Positions 16,095-25,008 of a stretch of 51,596 nt of DNA are shown here, one piece after another. A model generated the notes under the pieces. That model saw only the letters and a list, made by a program, of their open reading frames with translations. It was not told the origin of the DNA and did no database searches. The DNA is from Hungatella sp. UBA5385 (GTDB taxonomy: Bacteria; Bacillota; Clostridia; Lachnospirales; Lachnospiraceae). The position numbers and the translations under genes are program-made. Within the stretch, counting starts at the first letter, position 1. Every line of letters starts with the position of its first letter. The stretch is from positions 1-51,596 of the forward strand of contig DHOR01000002.1 of the NCBI GenBank assembly GCA_002409995.1. Direction: 5' to 3'.

Positions 16095-19000
16095 ATGTTA
16101 CAATTTTTAATTGATTTTTTAACACCTATATTTACCAATATGGGAGTAGCTCCAACTGATGTACAGCAGTATGTAAACTCACTGAGCGGCTACATTTATG
16201 CCATCGCAGGTCTTCTGGTGGTTACCTTAGCAGTCATGGCCGCCGCACACTGGCTGGTAAAAAAGGGAACCCGTCATGTGGTGCGCTGGAGTGCCGGCAT
16301 CGCTTATGTATTGATTGTAACGGTGCTTGCCAACATTATCAGCTTTGGGCCAATGTACAACAATATGGCGCCTATTTTAAATGGCAAAGGTTCCGTATCT
16401 GAGGAATCCGCAGCAGCCTCCCGGGAAATTATTCGGGAAACAGGTGAGGAAGGTTTGGTTCTGTTAAAGAACGAAGGCACCTTACCTTTTGCACAAGGAA
16501 CTAACTTAAATGTATTTGGCTGGGCATCTACCAATCCAATTTATGGAGGCACTGGGTCAGGTTCCGCAGACAGCACTACTGCCATTGATGTTCTGACTTC
16601 ACTGTCTGATGCAGGCTTTCAGGTAAATCAAAGTCTTGTGGATATGTATACTGAGTACAGTCCAACACGTAATCTGGGTGGCAATGTAGTCAGCGTTACA
16701 TATACCGACTGGTCTTTGCCGGAGCCCGGACTGGATTATTACACAGAGGAATTAATGAATGAGGCCAGAGAATTTTCCGATCAGGCGGTGATTGTCATCT
16801 CCAGGTCAGGCGGAGAGGGACAGGATGTTCCCACCGATATGAATGCTGTTATTCATGGAACTTATGATACCCGTGATGAAGTTGCAGACGGAAATGAGAA
16901 TTACAATTATTTTGCTTGTAATTATACAAACAATGGAGATTATGATGATTTTGATCCAGGCGAAAGTTATCTGGAGCTGTCTAACACCGAGGAAGCGATG
17001 ATTGAAAAGGTATGCTCCCAGTTTGATAACGTTGCAGTGGTGATCAATGCCAATAATGCAATGGAGCTTGGCTGGGTAGATGAATATGATTCAATTGGCG
17101 CGGTGATTTTAGCGCCAGGTACCGGTGCCACAGGAATGGCAGCTTTAGGTGATATTTTAAATGGAACGGTAAATCCGTCAGGAAGAACGGTAGATACCTA
17201 TGTGTATGATTTGACAGATACTCCTACCTACAACAACTACGGAAGTTTTCTATACAATAATGTAGATGATTTAAAAGCAGCATTTACAGAATCAGATATC
17301 TCCTACCAGGGAGTGCTTCCCTTTGTGAATTATGTGGAAGGTATCTATGTGGGCTATCGTTTCTATGAGACTGCAGCAGACGAAGGATTCATTAACTATG
17401 AAGATAAGGTTCAATATCCCTTTGGCTATGGAATCAGCTATACCACTTTTGAACAGACCTTGAGTAATTTTGCTGATCACGGCGATACAGTTTCTTTTGA
17501 TGTGGAGGTAACTAATACAGGTTCTGTTGAGGGCAAGGATGTGGTTCAGGTTTATTACAATCCACCATATATAAATGGCGGCATTGAGAAGGCCTCAGTG
17601 AATCTGATTGAGTTTGGTAAAACACAGGTTTTAGAGCCAAATATGTCTGAAACCATCTCTTTTGAGATTGCAAAGGAGGATTTTGCCTCCTATGATTCCA
17701 ACGGGATCATGACTGCTGACGGTGGTTACGTGCTGGAAGCTGGGGATTATGTTCTGTCCATACGGTCCGATTCCCATAGGGTGCTGGACGAAACGGTGTT
17801 TCATGTAGAGGAAGATATAGATTATAGCGTTAACGGCCGTGCTTCCGACCTGCAAATAGCAGTGAACCAGTTCCAGGACCGCTCAACAGGAGAGGTAACT
17901 TACCTGTCCAGAGCAGATGGATTTGCTAACTATGAAGAAGCAACCGCAGCTCCTGCGGAACAACAATATGTGATGGACGAGGAAACAAGGGAGTTTATCA
18001 AGGAGAAATCTTTTGCTTATTATGATTCCACTAAATACGATAACCCGGAAGATGTGATGCCGGTTACAAAGGCCAGAAATGGTACGGTAGTAGCAGATTT
18101 GACAGGTAAATCCTATGATGATCCTCTGTGGGATCAATTGTTGGATCAGTTATCAGTGGACGATATGATTAATATGGTGAACCTGGCCGGGTTCCAGACT
18201 GTGGCTGTTAAATCCATAGGAAAAGCAGGTACACTGGATTCCGACGGAACTTCCGGACTCAATGACTGGTACATCGGTGTCTATGGCACCGCTTACTCCA
18301 CGGAACTTCTGATTGCCCAGACCTGGAATAAGGATTTGGCATACCGGATTGGGGAAGCTCAGGGCGCGGAATATGCAGACTGCCGTATTTTTGGAACTTA
18401 TTCACCAGCTATGAATACCCACCGTTCCGCCTTTACCGGCCGTAATTTCGAATACTATTCAGAGGACGGCGTGCTGGCAGGTCACATGGCTTCCAATACG
18501 GTAAATGGTCTGGCTGTCAAAGGGGTATATGCCTATATCAAACATTTTGTACTCAACGACCAGGAAACCAATCGCTGCAGTTTTCTTCTGACCTATACAG
18601 ATGAGCAGCCTCTTCGTGAAATTTATATGAAGCCTTTTGAAATCTGTGTAAAGAACTTTACAGGTGATGCATTGGCAGTGATGACCTCCTTTAATTTTAT
18701 TGGAGATACATGGACCGGTGCGGATGCAAAGCTTTTAAATCAGGTGCTGCGCGGAGAATGGGGATTTAGGGGTATGGTTCTGACGGATTGGAACGGTTCT
18801 TACGGCTACCAGAATACAGATGATGCAGTAAGAAACGGCAATGATGCCATGCTGGGATTTTTCAGTGCTGAGTCCAATCAGATTAACAATATTTCAGCAA
18901 CTATGGTACTGGCTATGCGCCAGGCGTGCAAGAACATTCTTTACACGGTTGCTAACAGTGGAAATTACACCATCGAAAATCCTAATGAGGGCAAGATGGA

Positions 19001-19148
19001 TAATATGACTAAGCTGTTTATCGTGATTGATGGTACTGTTACAATTCTTTCCCTTGGAATCCTGATTCTGGTATATGTACGATATTTCAAAAAAAGAAGG
19101 AGCATAGGGGAATCAGGTATTGAAGTGGTTCCTAAAACTGAAGAATGA
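16095..19148 (+). CDS. Membrane-anchored, circularly permuted GH3 glycoside hydrolase
   Basis: A 1017-residue beta-glycosidase-type protein. Two membrane helices (about 29-55 and 63-85) with a basic loop between them (KKGTRHVVR) and one C-terminal helix (about 975-1000) followed by KKRR place the catalytic part outside the cell by the positive-inside rule. The domain order is reversed: the GH3 C-terminal sandwich comes first (EGLVLLKNEGTLPF, acid/base candidate Glu in SRSGGEGQD). A fibronectin-like segment follows, then the TIM barrel after residue 690 (GRNFEYYSED, IKHFVLND). The nucleophile Asp is in VLTDWNG. Permuted GH3 enzymes are known from rumen Firmicutes. AGAAGGGGG precedes the ATG. 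The substrate is unknown. Confidence 0.9.
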   Translation: MLQFLIDFLTPIFTNMGVAPTDVQQYVNSLSGYIYAIAGLLVVTLAVMAAAHWLVKKGTRHVVRWSAGIAYVLIVTVLANIISFGPMYNNMAPILNGKGSVSEESAAASREIIRETGEEGLVLLKNEGTLPFAQGTNLNVFGWASTNPIYGGTGSGSADSTTAIDVLTSLSDAGFQVNQSLVDMYTEYSPTRNLGGNVVSVTYTDWSLPEPGLDYYTEELMNEAREFSDQAVIVISRSGGEGQDVPTDMNAVIHGTYDTRDEVADGNENYNYFACNYTNNGDYDDFDPGESYLELSNTEEAMIEKVCSQFDNVAVVINANNAMELGWVDEYDSIGAVILAPGTGATGMAALGDILNGTVNPSGRTVDTYVYDLTDTPTYNNYGSFLYNNVDDLKAAFTESDISYQGVLPFVNYVEGIYVGYRFYETAADEGFINYEDKVQYPFGYGISYTTFEQTLSNFADHGDTVSFDVEVTNTGSVEGKDVVQVYYNPPYINGGIEKASVNLIEFGKTQVLEPNMSETISFEIAKEDFASYDSNGIMTADGGYVLEAGDYVLSIRSDSHRVLDETVFHVEEDIDYSVNGRASDLQIAVNQFQDRSTGEVTYLSRADGFANYEEATAAPAEQQYVMDEETREFIKEKSFAYYDSTKYDNPEDVMPVTKARNGTVVADLTGKSYDDPLWDQLLDQLSVDDMINMVNLAGFQTVAVKSIGKAGTLDSDGTSGLNDWYIGVYGTAYSTELLIAQTWNKDLAYRIGEAQGAEYADCRIFGTYSPAMNTHRSAFTGRNFEYYSEDGVLAGHMASNTVNGLAVKGVYAYIKHFVLNDQETNRCSFLLTYTDEQPLREIYMKPFEICVKNFTGDALAVMTSFNFIGDTWTGADAKLLNQVLRGEWGFRGMVLTDWNGSYGYQNTDDAVRNGNDAMLGFFSAESNQINNISATMVLAMRQACKNILYTVANSGNYTIENPNEGKMDNMTKLFIVIDGTVTILSLGILILVYVRYFKKRRSIGESGIEVVPKTEE

Positions 19149-19172
19149 TAATACCGATTAAAGAGGTGTAAT

Positions 19173-21614
19173 ATGAAGCATCAAAAAATAATAAATCAGA
19201 TGACATTGGAAGAAAAAGCAGCTTTTTTAAGCGGCAAAAATGAATGGCAGAGCCGGGATATCCCCCGTCTTGGGATTCCTTCCATCTTCCTGTCAGATGG
19301 CCCTCACGGCATCCGCAAACAAGCGGGTGCGGGGGATCATCTGGGCTTAAATCCCTCTCTTCCTGCAACTTGCTTTCCCACAGCCGCCACAGTGGCGAAC
19401 AGTTGGGACGAGGACCTGGGAGAGGCAGTGGGGGCAGCACTGGGAGAAGAAGCCGCTGTTCAGGAGGTGAATGTTCTCTTGGGACCAGGTCTTAATATCA
19501 AGAGAAGTCCCCTGTGTGGCCGCAGCTTTGAATATTTTTCCGAAGACCCTTATCTGTCGGGCAAGATGGCTGCTGCCTATGTTCGGGGCATTCAGAAACA
19601 GGGTGTCTACGCCTGCCCCAAACATTTTGCCGTTAACAGCCAGGAGCTGCGGCGAATGGCTATGAATGCAGTAGTGGATGAACGAACCATGCGGGAAATT
19701 TATCTGACTGGCTTTGAGATAGCTGTAAAAGAGGGCGGGGCGAAAGCTCTGATGACCAGCTACAATCAGGTGAACGGAATCTATGCCAATGAAAATGAGC
19801 ACCTTTTGAAGGATATCCTCCGAGAGGAATGGAGCTATGACGGAATGGTAGTCACTGACTGGGGCGGTTCTAATGACCATGTCCGTGGAGTGGCGGTCCG
19901 ATCCAATTTAGAGATGCCTAATCCGGGTCTGGATTCTGCAAGACAGATTATAAAGGCTGTGGAGGACAAACAACTGACCATGGAGGAGATTAACACCTGT
20001 GTGGATGATCTGTTGGATGCAGTTCTTGAATTAACCGGAGAAAACCCTCAGAAGCCGAAAGACATCGATTGGGAGGCTCATCACAGGCTGGCAGAAAGGG
20101 CGGCGGCAGAGAGTATCGTGCTGCTGAAAAACACGGAACAACCGGAGCCTTTGCTTCCTCTGAAAGAGAACTGTAATGTAGCGCTTATTGGAGATTTTGC
20201 TATTAATCCCCGCTATCAGGGAGCCGGTTCCTCCATGGTAAATCCTGTAAGGGAAGTGGAGGCCTTAAGCAGTCTGATTGACCGTTATCCGGTTCATTGT
20301 ATCGGCAGTGTTTCCGGCTACCAGCGTACCGGTGAGACGGACGAAGTTATAAAAAAACAAGCTCTTGACCTTGCACAAAATGCGGATGTGGTAATTTTCT
20401 GCTTTGGGCTTAATGAGATCAATGAGGCAGAGGGAATGGACCGCAGCCATATGCGGATTCCCCAGAATCAGATTGAACTTCTGGAATCCCTTGCTAGGGT
20501 AAATAACAATATTGTAGGAGTCTTAAGCGGTGGGGCTGCGGTGGAAATGCCATGGCAGCACTGTTGCAGGGCCATTCTCCATGGTTATTTGGGAGGTCAG
20601 GCAGGAGCCGGTGCCATGCTTGATGTGCTGACAGGGAAGATCAACCCGTCCGGAAGGCTTGCTGAGACTTATCCGATTCGATACGAAGATACACCGGCAT
20701 TCCGCTATTTCCCCAGTGCGGAGAGAAATAGTGAATATCGTGAATCCCTTTATGTAGGATACCGGTATTATGATACGGCACGGGTTCGGGTACAGTTTCC
20801 TTTTGGATATGGCCTGTCCTATACAACCTTTGCATACAGAGAGATAGAGGTGACCAAAGAGGGTGTCAGCTTTACTCTGGAAAACACTGGAGACCGTGAC
20901 GGTGCCGAGGTGGCACAGCTTTATGTGGGCTGTTTTGATGGCAGAGTGTTCCGGCCTGAGAAAGAGCTGAAGGGATTTAAAAAAGTATATTTAAAGGCAG
21001 GAGAGAAACAACGCGTTACCATTGGATTTGACGATAAGACTTTCCGGTACTGGAATACCCGGACAAACCGCTGGGAGACAGAGGGCGGAACCTATCAGAT
21101 TCTGGTGGGCTCCTGTGTGCTGGATATTCGACTAAGCGGCAGCATTTCTATGGAAGCCAGTACAGACAAGCTGCCATATGAAGGGCTTGATATGCCGTCA
21201 TACCGTACCGGTTTTATTCATGATGTCAATAAGGAAGAATATGAATTACTTTTAGGATATCCGGTTCCCTACGGCCGCTGGAGCGGTGAATTGGGAATCA
21301 ATGATGCGGTCTGTCAGCTATATTATGCCAAAAGCGGCCTTGCCAGGCTGGTATATAAGATATTGACGGATAAAAAGAATAAAAACGAGGCGGAAGGAAC
21401 CCCGGATTTAAACCTGTTATTTCAGTATAATATCCCTTTCCGGGCCATTGCGAAAATGACCGGAGGTATGGTGAGTATGGATATGATTAAAGGGTTATTG
21501 CTTGTTGTAAATGGGCATTTCTTTAAAGGTATGGGGCGAATTATAAGAGGGTTCTTTGCAAATCTACGGGCGAACCGGGCTTATACAGCTAAGCTATCAG
21601 GGAAAGGACGGTGA
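19173..21614 (+). CDS. GH3 glycoside hydrolase, standard domain order, cytosolic
   Basis: An 813-residue beta-glucosidase-family enzyme without signal peptide. The TIM barrel comes first (MTLEEKAAFLSG, LSDGPHGIR, GRSFEYFSEDP, PKHFAVN) with the nucleophile Asp in VVTDWGGSND near residue 230. The sandwich domain follows (ESIVLLKN, acid/base candidate in NEAEGMDR), then a fibronectin-like C-terminal domain (YGLSYTTFAYREIE, AEVAQLYVG). About 110 extra residues at the end form a basic, amphipathic tail that is not part of the usual fold. It lies 24 bases after the permuted GH3 and uses AGAGGTG. The pairing suggests outside and inside steps on one glycan or glycolipid. The substrate is unknown. Confidence 0.92.
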   Translation: MKHQKIINQMTLEEKAAFLSGKNEWQSRDIPRLGIPSIFLSDGPHGIRKQAGAGDHLGLNPSLPATCFPTAATVANSWDEDLGEAVGAALGEEAAVQEVNVLLGPGLNIKRSPLCGRSFEYFSEDPYLSGKMAAAYVRGIQKQGVYACPKHFAVNSQELRRMAMNAVVDERTMREIYLTGFEIAVKEGGAKALMTSYNQVNGIYANENEHLLKDILREEWSYDGMVVTDWGGSNDHVRGVAVRSNLEMPNPGLDSARQIIKAVEDKQLTMEEINTCVDDLLDAVLELTGENPQKPKDIDWEAHHRLAERAAAESIVLLKNTEQPEPLLPLKENCNVALIGDFAINPRYQGAGSSMVNPVREVEALSSLIDRYPVHCIGSVSGYQRTGETDEVIKKQALDLAQNADVVIFCFGLNEINEAEGMDRSHMRIPQNQIELLESLARVNNNIVGVLSGGAAVEMPWQHCCRAILHGYLGGQAGAGAMLDVLTGKINPSGRLAETYPIRYEDTPAFRYFPSAERNSEYRESLYVGYRYYDTARVRVQFPFGYGLSYTTFAYREIEVTKEGVSFTLENTGDRDGAEVAQLYVGCFDGRVFRPEKELKGFKKVYLKAGEKQRVTIGFDDKTFRYWNTRTNRWETEGGTYQILVGSCVLDIRLSGSISMEASTDKLPYEGLDMPSYRTGFIHDVNKEEYELLLGYPVPYGRWSGELGINDAVCQLYYAKSGLARLVYKILTDKKNKNEAEGTPDLNLLFQYNIPFRAIAKMTGGMVSMDMIKGLLLVVNGHFFKGMGRIIRGFFANLRANRAYTAKLSGKGR

Positions 21615-21620
21615 TAGGAA

Positions 21621-22223
21621 ATGGAAAAAATAAAGGAACGTTGTATTTCTATCTGGAAACGTTTTGAAAAAAAGAACCCCAAACTGGCAAAATGGGTTTA
21701 TCAGATTTTTTATTTCTTTGTGTTCAGCATGGGAGTTACTATATTTCAATATCTGGTTTTTACCTTCATGCCTGGGATGCTGGGGGAGAAACTGGCAGCA
21801 ACAGAGTTTATGTGGCCTCAGGTGCCGTTAACCATCTTTGGGGTGGAATTTACATGGAGCCTGCTGGGTTATAATGTGTTAAGAGATACGGCAGGAGCTG
21901 TGCTGATCGGTGGCGGTCTTGGCTATTTTATCAGCTATGAGGTGGGATCTTTCCTGGCACAGTGCATCAATTTTCCACTGCAGAGAAATATCACCTTTAA
22001 GAGTGACGGAAACCCTGTTTATCAGGCATTCTGGTATTTTATCGCCTGGATTGTTATTTCCCTGATCTGTAACGGATTCAATAATCTCTGGATGCCCATT
22101 GCATCGGTATATGTGGCGCCTGCTATTTACAATCTGCTGGTAACGTTTATTACAGGCGGAGTATCTATGATAATTTTCTTCTTTGTATTTAAAATAATTT
22201 TCCCGGCTGGGGAGGGAAAATGA
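21621..22223 (+). CDS. GtrA-like family membrane protein
   Basis: A 200-residue protein with four hydrophobic segments (roughly 27-50, 88-115, 135-155 and 170-195). The motif NFPLQRNITFKS between segments matches the GtrA-family loop (NFxxxRxxTF). GtrA proteins are thought to move or help move undecaprenyl-phosphate-linked sugars across the membrane. The N-terminus is strongly basic. It begins seven bases after the cytosolic GH3, so the three genes form one operon. In this context it points to a lipid-linked or surface-attached sugar as the operon's substrate, which is inference. Confidence 0.8.
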   Translation: MEKIKERCISIWKRFEKKNPKLAKWVYQIFYFFVFSMGVTIFQYLVFTFMPGMLGEKLAATEFMWPQVPLTIFGVEFTWSLLGYNVLRDTAGAVLIGGGLGYFISYEVGSFLAQCINFPLQRNITFKSDGNPVYQAFWYFIAWIVISLICNGFNNLWMPIASVYVAPAIYNLLVTFITGGVSMIIFFFVFKIIFPAGEGK

Positions 22224-22228
22224 ATATG

Positions 22229-22265
22229 GGGTGTCGCTAAATGGCGGCATCCTATTTCTATTTAT
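22229..22265 (+). terminator. Probable terminator of the GH3-GH3-gtrA operon
   Basis: GGGTGTCGC pairs with GCGGCATCC (nine pairs, two G-U) around a 6-base loop, then TATTTCTATTTAT. The T-run is interrupted. Confidence 0.55.
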
Positions 22266-22308
22266 GCGTCTGTCTTTTACTATAGGTTTTTCTGTGGTTT
22301 TACTCTGT

Positions 22309-22364
22309 GGTTCCTCTGGTTACTGGTTCCTGCTGGTTCCTCTGGTTACTGGTTACTGGTTACT
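22309..22364. repeat. Short tandem repeats, TGGTTAC and a 26-bp unit
   Basis: A 26-bp unit beginning GGTTCCTCTGGTTACTGG occurs at 22309 and again, altered, at 22335, which ends in three consecutive TGGTTAC heptamers. It is in the non-coding gap 22224-22473. The short frame across it has no ribosome binding site and no recognisable product. Confidence 0.7.
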
Positions 22365-22415
22365 CAGAGCAACTCATATGCTTAAAAGGCATGTTAACAT
22401 ATTTAATATAGGTAT

Positions 22416-22444
22416 TTGCTATTAATGCGTTCTTATTTTATACT
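22416..22444 (+). promoter_or_regulatory. Sigma-A promoter of the acetyltransferase operon
   Basis: TTGCTA, a 17-base spacer and TATACT (22439-22444) stand 29 bases before the acetyltransferase start. Confidence 0.65.
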
Positions 22445-22473
22445 TTAGAAAAGTAAAAGAAAGGAAAAGAAGA

Positions 22474-23046
22474 ATGAATCTCAGCGAATTTTTAGCCCAT
22501 GTTCAACAAGGCAAAGCAATTCCTGCAAACTCAGAGATACATACATTTATGGTTAGTCTTAGCAATGAAGCAATGCGGATTACTTCAGAATTAAACAGCA
22601 CATACCATGAGCCCCATGAGATACGCATGCTGCTTACTAAGCTCACTGGTAAACAAATAGATGAATCATTTACAATGTTTCCGCCGTTTTATACGGATTT
22701 TGGAAAAAACCTGACTGTGGGAAAAGATGTATTTATAAACAGCGGCTGCCGATTTCAGGATCAGGGCGGCATTACTCTTGGGGATGGAGCACTGATCGGA
22801 CATAATGCGGTTCTGGCAACTCTTAACCACGGATTTATGCCGGAAGATCGAAGCACCACTTACCCGGCACCAATTGTAATAGGTAAAAATGTTTGGATCG
22901 GTGCCAATGCCACGGTTCTTCCAGGTGTGATAATTGGCGATAATGCCATAATAGCTGCAGGCGCAGTGGTGGCAAAAGATGTTCCGGAGAATACCATAGT
23001 TGGCGGTATTCCCGCAAAAGTATTAAGAATGATTGATGAAAAGTAA
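22474..23046 (+). CDS. Sugar O-acetyltransferase (maltose/galactoside acetyltransferase family)
   Basis: A 190-residue left-handed beta-helix enzyme that moves acetyl groups from acetyl-CoA to sugars. The N-terminal mac-type helix (SEIHTFMVSLSNEAMRITSELN) is followed by hexapeptide repeats (VGKDVFINSGCRF, IGKNVWIGANATVLPGVIIGDNAIIAAGAVVAKDV is the classic run, cited in pieces). The catalytic His is in TLNHGF. AAAGGAAAAG precedes the ATG. It starts a three-gene run with a flavoprotein and a lipoprotein. The physiological acceptor is unknown; detoxification of non-metabolised sugars is the usual proposal. Confidence 0.9.
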   Translation: MNLSEFLAHVQQGKAIPANSEIHTFMVSLSNEAMRITSELNSTYHEPHEIRMLLTKLTGKQIDESFTMFPPFYTDFGKNLTVGKDVFINSGCRFQDQGGITLGDGALIGHNAVLATLNHGFMPEDRSTTYPAPIVIGKNVWIGANATVLPGVIIGDNAIIAAGAVVAKDVPENTIVGGIPAKVLRMIDEK

Positions 23047-23060
23047 AGGATGAATATAAT

Positions 23061-23603
23061 ATGAAGAAAAATATACTAATTATCTCCACTAGTCCGCGAA
23101 AAGGCGGCAATTCAGATTTACTGGCAGATGAATTTCTGCGTGGTGTAAAGGAAACAGAAAATACCGTTGAAAAAATCACATTACATGACAAAACCATTGG
23201 TTTTTGCCGCGGCTGTCTTGCATGCCAAACCACTGGAAAATGTGTTATAAAAGATGATGCAAATGCCATTGTGGAGCAAATACTTCATGCAGATGTTTTG
23301 GTTTTCGCCACACCTGTTTATTTCTTTGAGATGAGTGGTCAGATGAAAACGTTATTGGATAGAACCAATCCATTATTTCCCACTGATTATAAGTTCCGGG
23401 AGATTTATCTGTTGGCTGCAGCTGGTGAAGAGGAAGAACATTCTGTGGATGGAACGGTTCATGGATTACAGGGCTGGATTGATTGCTTTGGAAAGGCAAA
23501 GCTGGCAGGTGTAGTCAGAGGTGTTAATTCAGTAGTTAAAGGAGATATTCAAAAGAATATTACTGCATTAACAACTGCTTATGAGATGGGGAAGAATGTC
23601 TGA
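23061..23603 (+). CDS. NADPH-dependent FMN reductase / iron-sulfur flavoprotein-like
   Basis: A 180-residue flavodoxin-fold protein. The FMN phosphate loop is STSPRKGGNSD near residues 9-19. A cysteine cluster follows, CRGCLACQTTGKC, near residues 49-61; its spacing resembles the Cys motif of methanogen and clostridial iron-sulfur flavoproteins, but fewer cysteines than needed for certainty are compactly arranged. The TPVYFFEMSGQMKTLLDR segment is the typical second FMN-contact region. It lies 14 bases after the acetyltransferase. It is likely a cytosolic quinone, nitro-compound or metal reductase; no specific substrate can be named. Confidence 0.85.
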   Translation: MKKNILIISTSPRKGGNSDLLADEFLRGVKETENTVEKITLHDKTIGFCRGCLACQTTGKCVIKDDANAIVEQILHADVLVFATPVYFFEMSGQMKTLLDRTNPLFPTDYKFREIYLLAAAGEEEEHSVDGTVHGLQGWIDCFGKAKLAGVVRGVNSVVKGDIQKNITALTTAYEMGKNV

Positions 23604-23632
23604 TTATGAGTTTATAATAAAAGGAGAGACAT

Positions 23633-24193
23633 ATGAGCAAAATACCGTTTTACATAAGTTCAATACTGCTCTCAATGTTGCTGACTGCTTGCGAAAGCAA
23701 TGCTATATTGCAGACTTCTGTAATGCAATCTGAAAGTAATTCGTCTTCTGAGATTCTCATTTCATCTCCTGCTGAGGAGGGCTTGGAAGATGCTGCAAAG
23801 GACTCTAATGAACCAGATGATAGTGATACCTCTATGATAGCCTTAAATATACAGATTGGAGAAATGAACTTCTCTGCAAAACTATTTGACAATGAGTCCA
23901 CACAGGCATTGGCAGCAAAAATGCCATTGAAACTTGATATGAGTGAATTGAATGGAAATGAAAAGTATTACTTTTTCTCAGAATCATTTCCTACAGCAAG
24001 TGAGAGAATTGGAAATATTCATGCAGGCGATCTATTGCTTTATGGCTCTGATTGTCTGGTACTGTTCTATGAGGATTATGAAACCTCTTATAGCTACACC
24101 AGACTTGGTTACATTGAGAATCCTTCAGGACTAGCCGGTGCCCTTGGAAATGGAGAGGTGCAAGTGATATTTAGCTTAGCCGTTTCTTATTAA
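23633..24193 (+). CDS. Lipoprotein with cyclophilin-like domain
   Basis: A 186-residue exported lipoprotein. The signal peptide ends in the lipobox LLTAC, so Cys20 would be lipidated. A Ser/Glu/Asp-rich linker runs to about residue 65. The C-terminal domain (IQIGEMNFSAKLFDN, GDLLLYGSDCLVLFYED, YTRLGYIEN) matches the cyclophilin-like fold found in many short Firmicutes proteins next to flavoproteins and oxidoreductases. The proline-isomerase active site is not evident. AAAAGGAGAG precedes the ATG, 29 bases after the flavoprotein gene. Confidence 0.82.
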   Translation: MSKIPFYISSILLSMLLTACESNAILQTSVMQSESNSSSEILISSPAEEGLEDAAKDSNEPDDSDTSMIALNIQIGEMNFSAKLFDNESTQALAAKMPLKLDMSELNGNEKYYFFSESFPTASERIGNIHAGDLLLYGSDCLVLFYEDYETSYSYTRLGYIENPSGLAGALGNGEVQVIFSLAVSY

Positions 24194-24207
24194 AATAGTA
24201 GTATCAT

Positions 24208-24235
24208 AAAAAAACACCTCTTATGGTGTTTTTTT
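24208..24235. terminator. Bidirectional terminator
   Basis: AAAAAAACACC and GGTGTTTTTTT form a perfect 11-bp arm pair around TCTTAT. The A- and T-runs make it usable from both convergent sides, lipoprotein and TetR. Confidence 0.9.
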
Positions 24236-24254
24236 ATGCCCAAATAATATAAAA

Positions 24255-24815
24255 TCATTTTTCCGAAATAATATCAGTCAGCAGCTGATAATGGCATGAT
24301 GCCATATCCTCCACTGAATACTGAAACCCACTTTCTATCCACCACAGGATCAAACCTGCCACACCACTGGAATAGAAGGTGGCAAGCATGGGGATAGGTG
24401 CAGTCAGCTTAGCACCCTTGTCCTGTGCTTTCTCCAGATACTCAACAAAAAAAGAGTTGAAATGCTGCTGAAACATTTGAAGCAGCTCCTCGTTGATATT
24501 AGACTGAAAAAGATTATAATACATTTTCTGATTATCTTTTATTCCCTGAATTGCAGTATGTAAAAATTCCTTTGGTTCCATGGAATTGGCAATGCTGCGC
24601 ATAGATTTTCTTTCTTCCTGCAGACAAAATTGCAGCAGCTGGTATTTATCTTCAAAATGCAGATAAAAGGTGGATCGGCTGACCATTGCCTCCTGACATA
24701 TATCATTGACTGTAATTTTCTGAAATTTCTTCTGCTGCAGCAGTTTCAGCATGGTTTCCGTCAGGGCTTTACGGGTTTTGGTTACCCTTATATCCTGCTG
24801 CACTGTATCACACAT
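24255..24815 (-). CDS. TetR/AcrR-family transcriptional regulator
   Basis: A 186-residue regulator. The ATG at 24815 follows GGGAGGGTG; the TTG six codons upstream does not. The N-terminal helix-turn-helix is clear (KALTETMLKLLQQKKF, then ITVNDICQEAMVSRSTFYLHF). The C-terminal part (ILWWIESGFQYSVEDMASCHYQLL) is of the TetR_C type common in Clostridia with unknown ligands. It is divergent from the coiled-coil gene and the metallophosphoesterase, and an inverted repeat lies between them. Confidence 0.9.
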   Translation of the reverse strand: MCDTVQQDIRVTKTRKALTETMLKLLQQKKFQKITVNDICQEAMVSRSTFYLHFEDKYQLLQFCLQEERKSMRSIANSMEPKEFLHTAIQGIKDNQKMYYNLFQSNINEELLQMFQQHFNSFFVEYLEKAQDKGAKLTAPIPMLATFYSSGVAGLILWWIESGFQYSVEDMASCHYQLLTDIISEK

Positions 24816-24847
24816 AACACCCTCCCTGTACAAGATTTATTTATAAT

Positions 24848-24876
24848 ATTTTATCATAGCTGGATATCAAACTCAA
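24848..24876 (-). promoter_or_regulatory. Promoter of the TetR gene
   Basis: On the minus strand TTGAGT (24871-24876), a 17-base spacer and TAAAAT (24848-24853) lie 32 bases before the start codon. Confidence 0.6.
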
Positions 24877-24884
24877 TGATTTAA

Positions 24885-24909
24885 TGGACAGTTGTCCTGT
24901 AAATGTCCA
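24885..24909. promoter_or_regulatory. Probable TetR operator
   Basis: TGGACA-GT-TGTCC is an inverted repeat with perfect 5-bp arms, and a further TGTCCA seven bases on repeats the right half. It stands between the two divergent promoters, just upstream of both -35 elements. Confidence 0.55.
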
Positions 24910-24938
24910 GTAATAGACGTTTCGACTTTCTTTGCAGA

Positions 24939-24967
24939 TTGTTTGTCTTATAAAAAAGAGATATGAT
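24939..24967 (+). promoter_or_regulatory. Promoter of the coiled-coil / phosphoesterase operon
   Basis: TTGTTT, a 17-base spacer and TATGAT (24962-24967) precede the small gene by 41 bases. Confidence 0.55.
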
Positions 24968-25008
24968 ACAAATACAAATATCAAAGGAACCGGAAGGGAG
25001 GAAATTCC

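Noticed and set aside
19347..19880. 177-residue frame antisense to the second GH3
   Set aside because: It mirrors a strong coding gene, has no ribosome binding site and resembles nothing known.
22231..22425. Small hydrophobic frame across the TGGTTAC repeats
   Set aside because: No ribosome binding site, starts inside a hairpin and the composition comes from the repeat.
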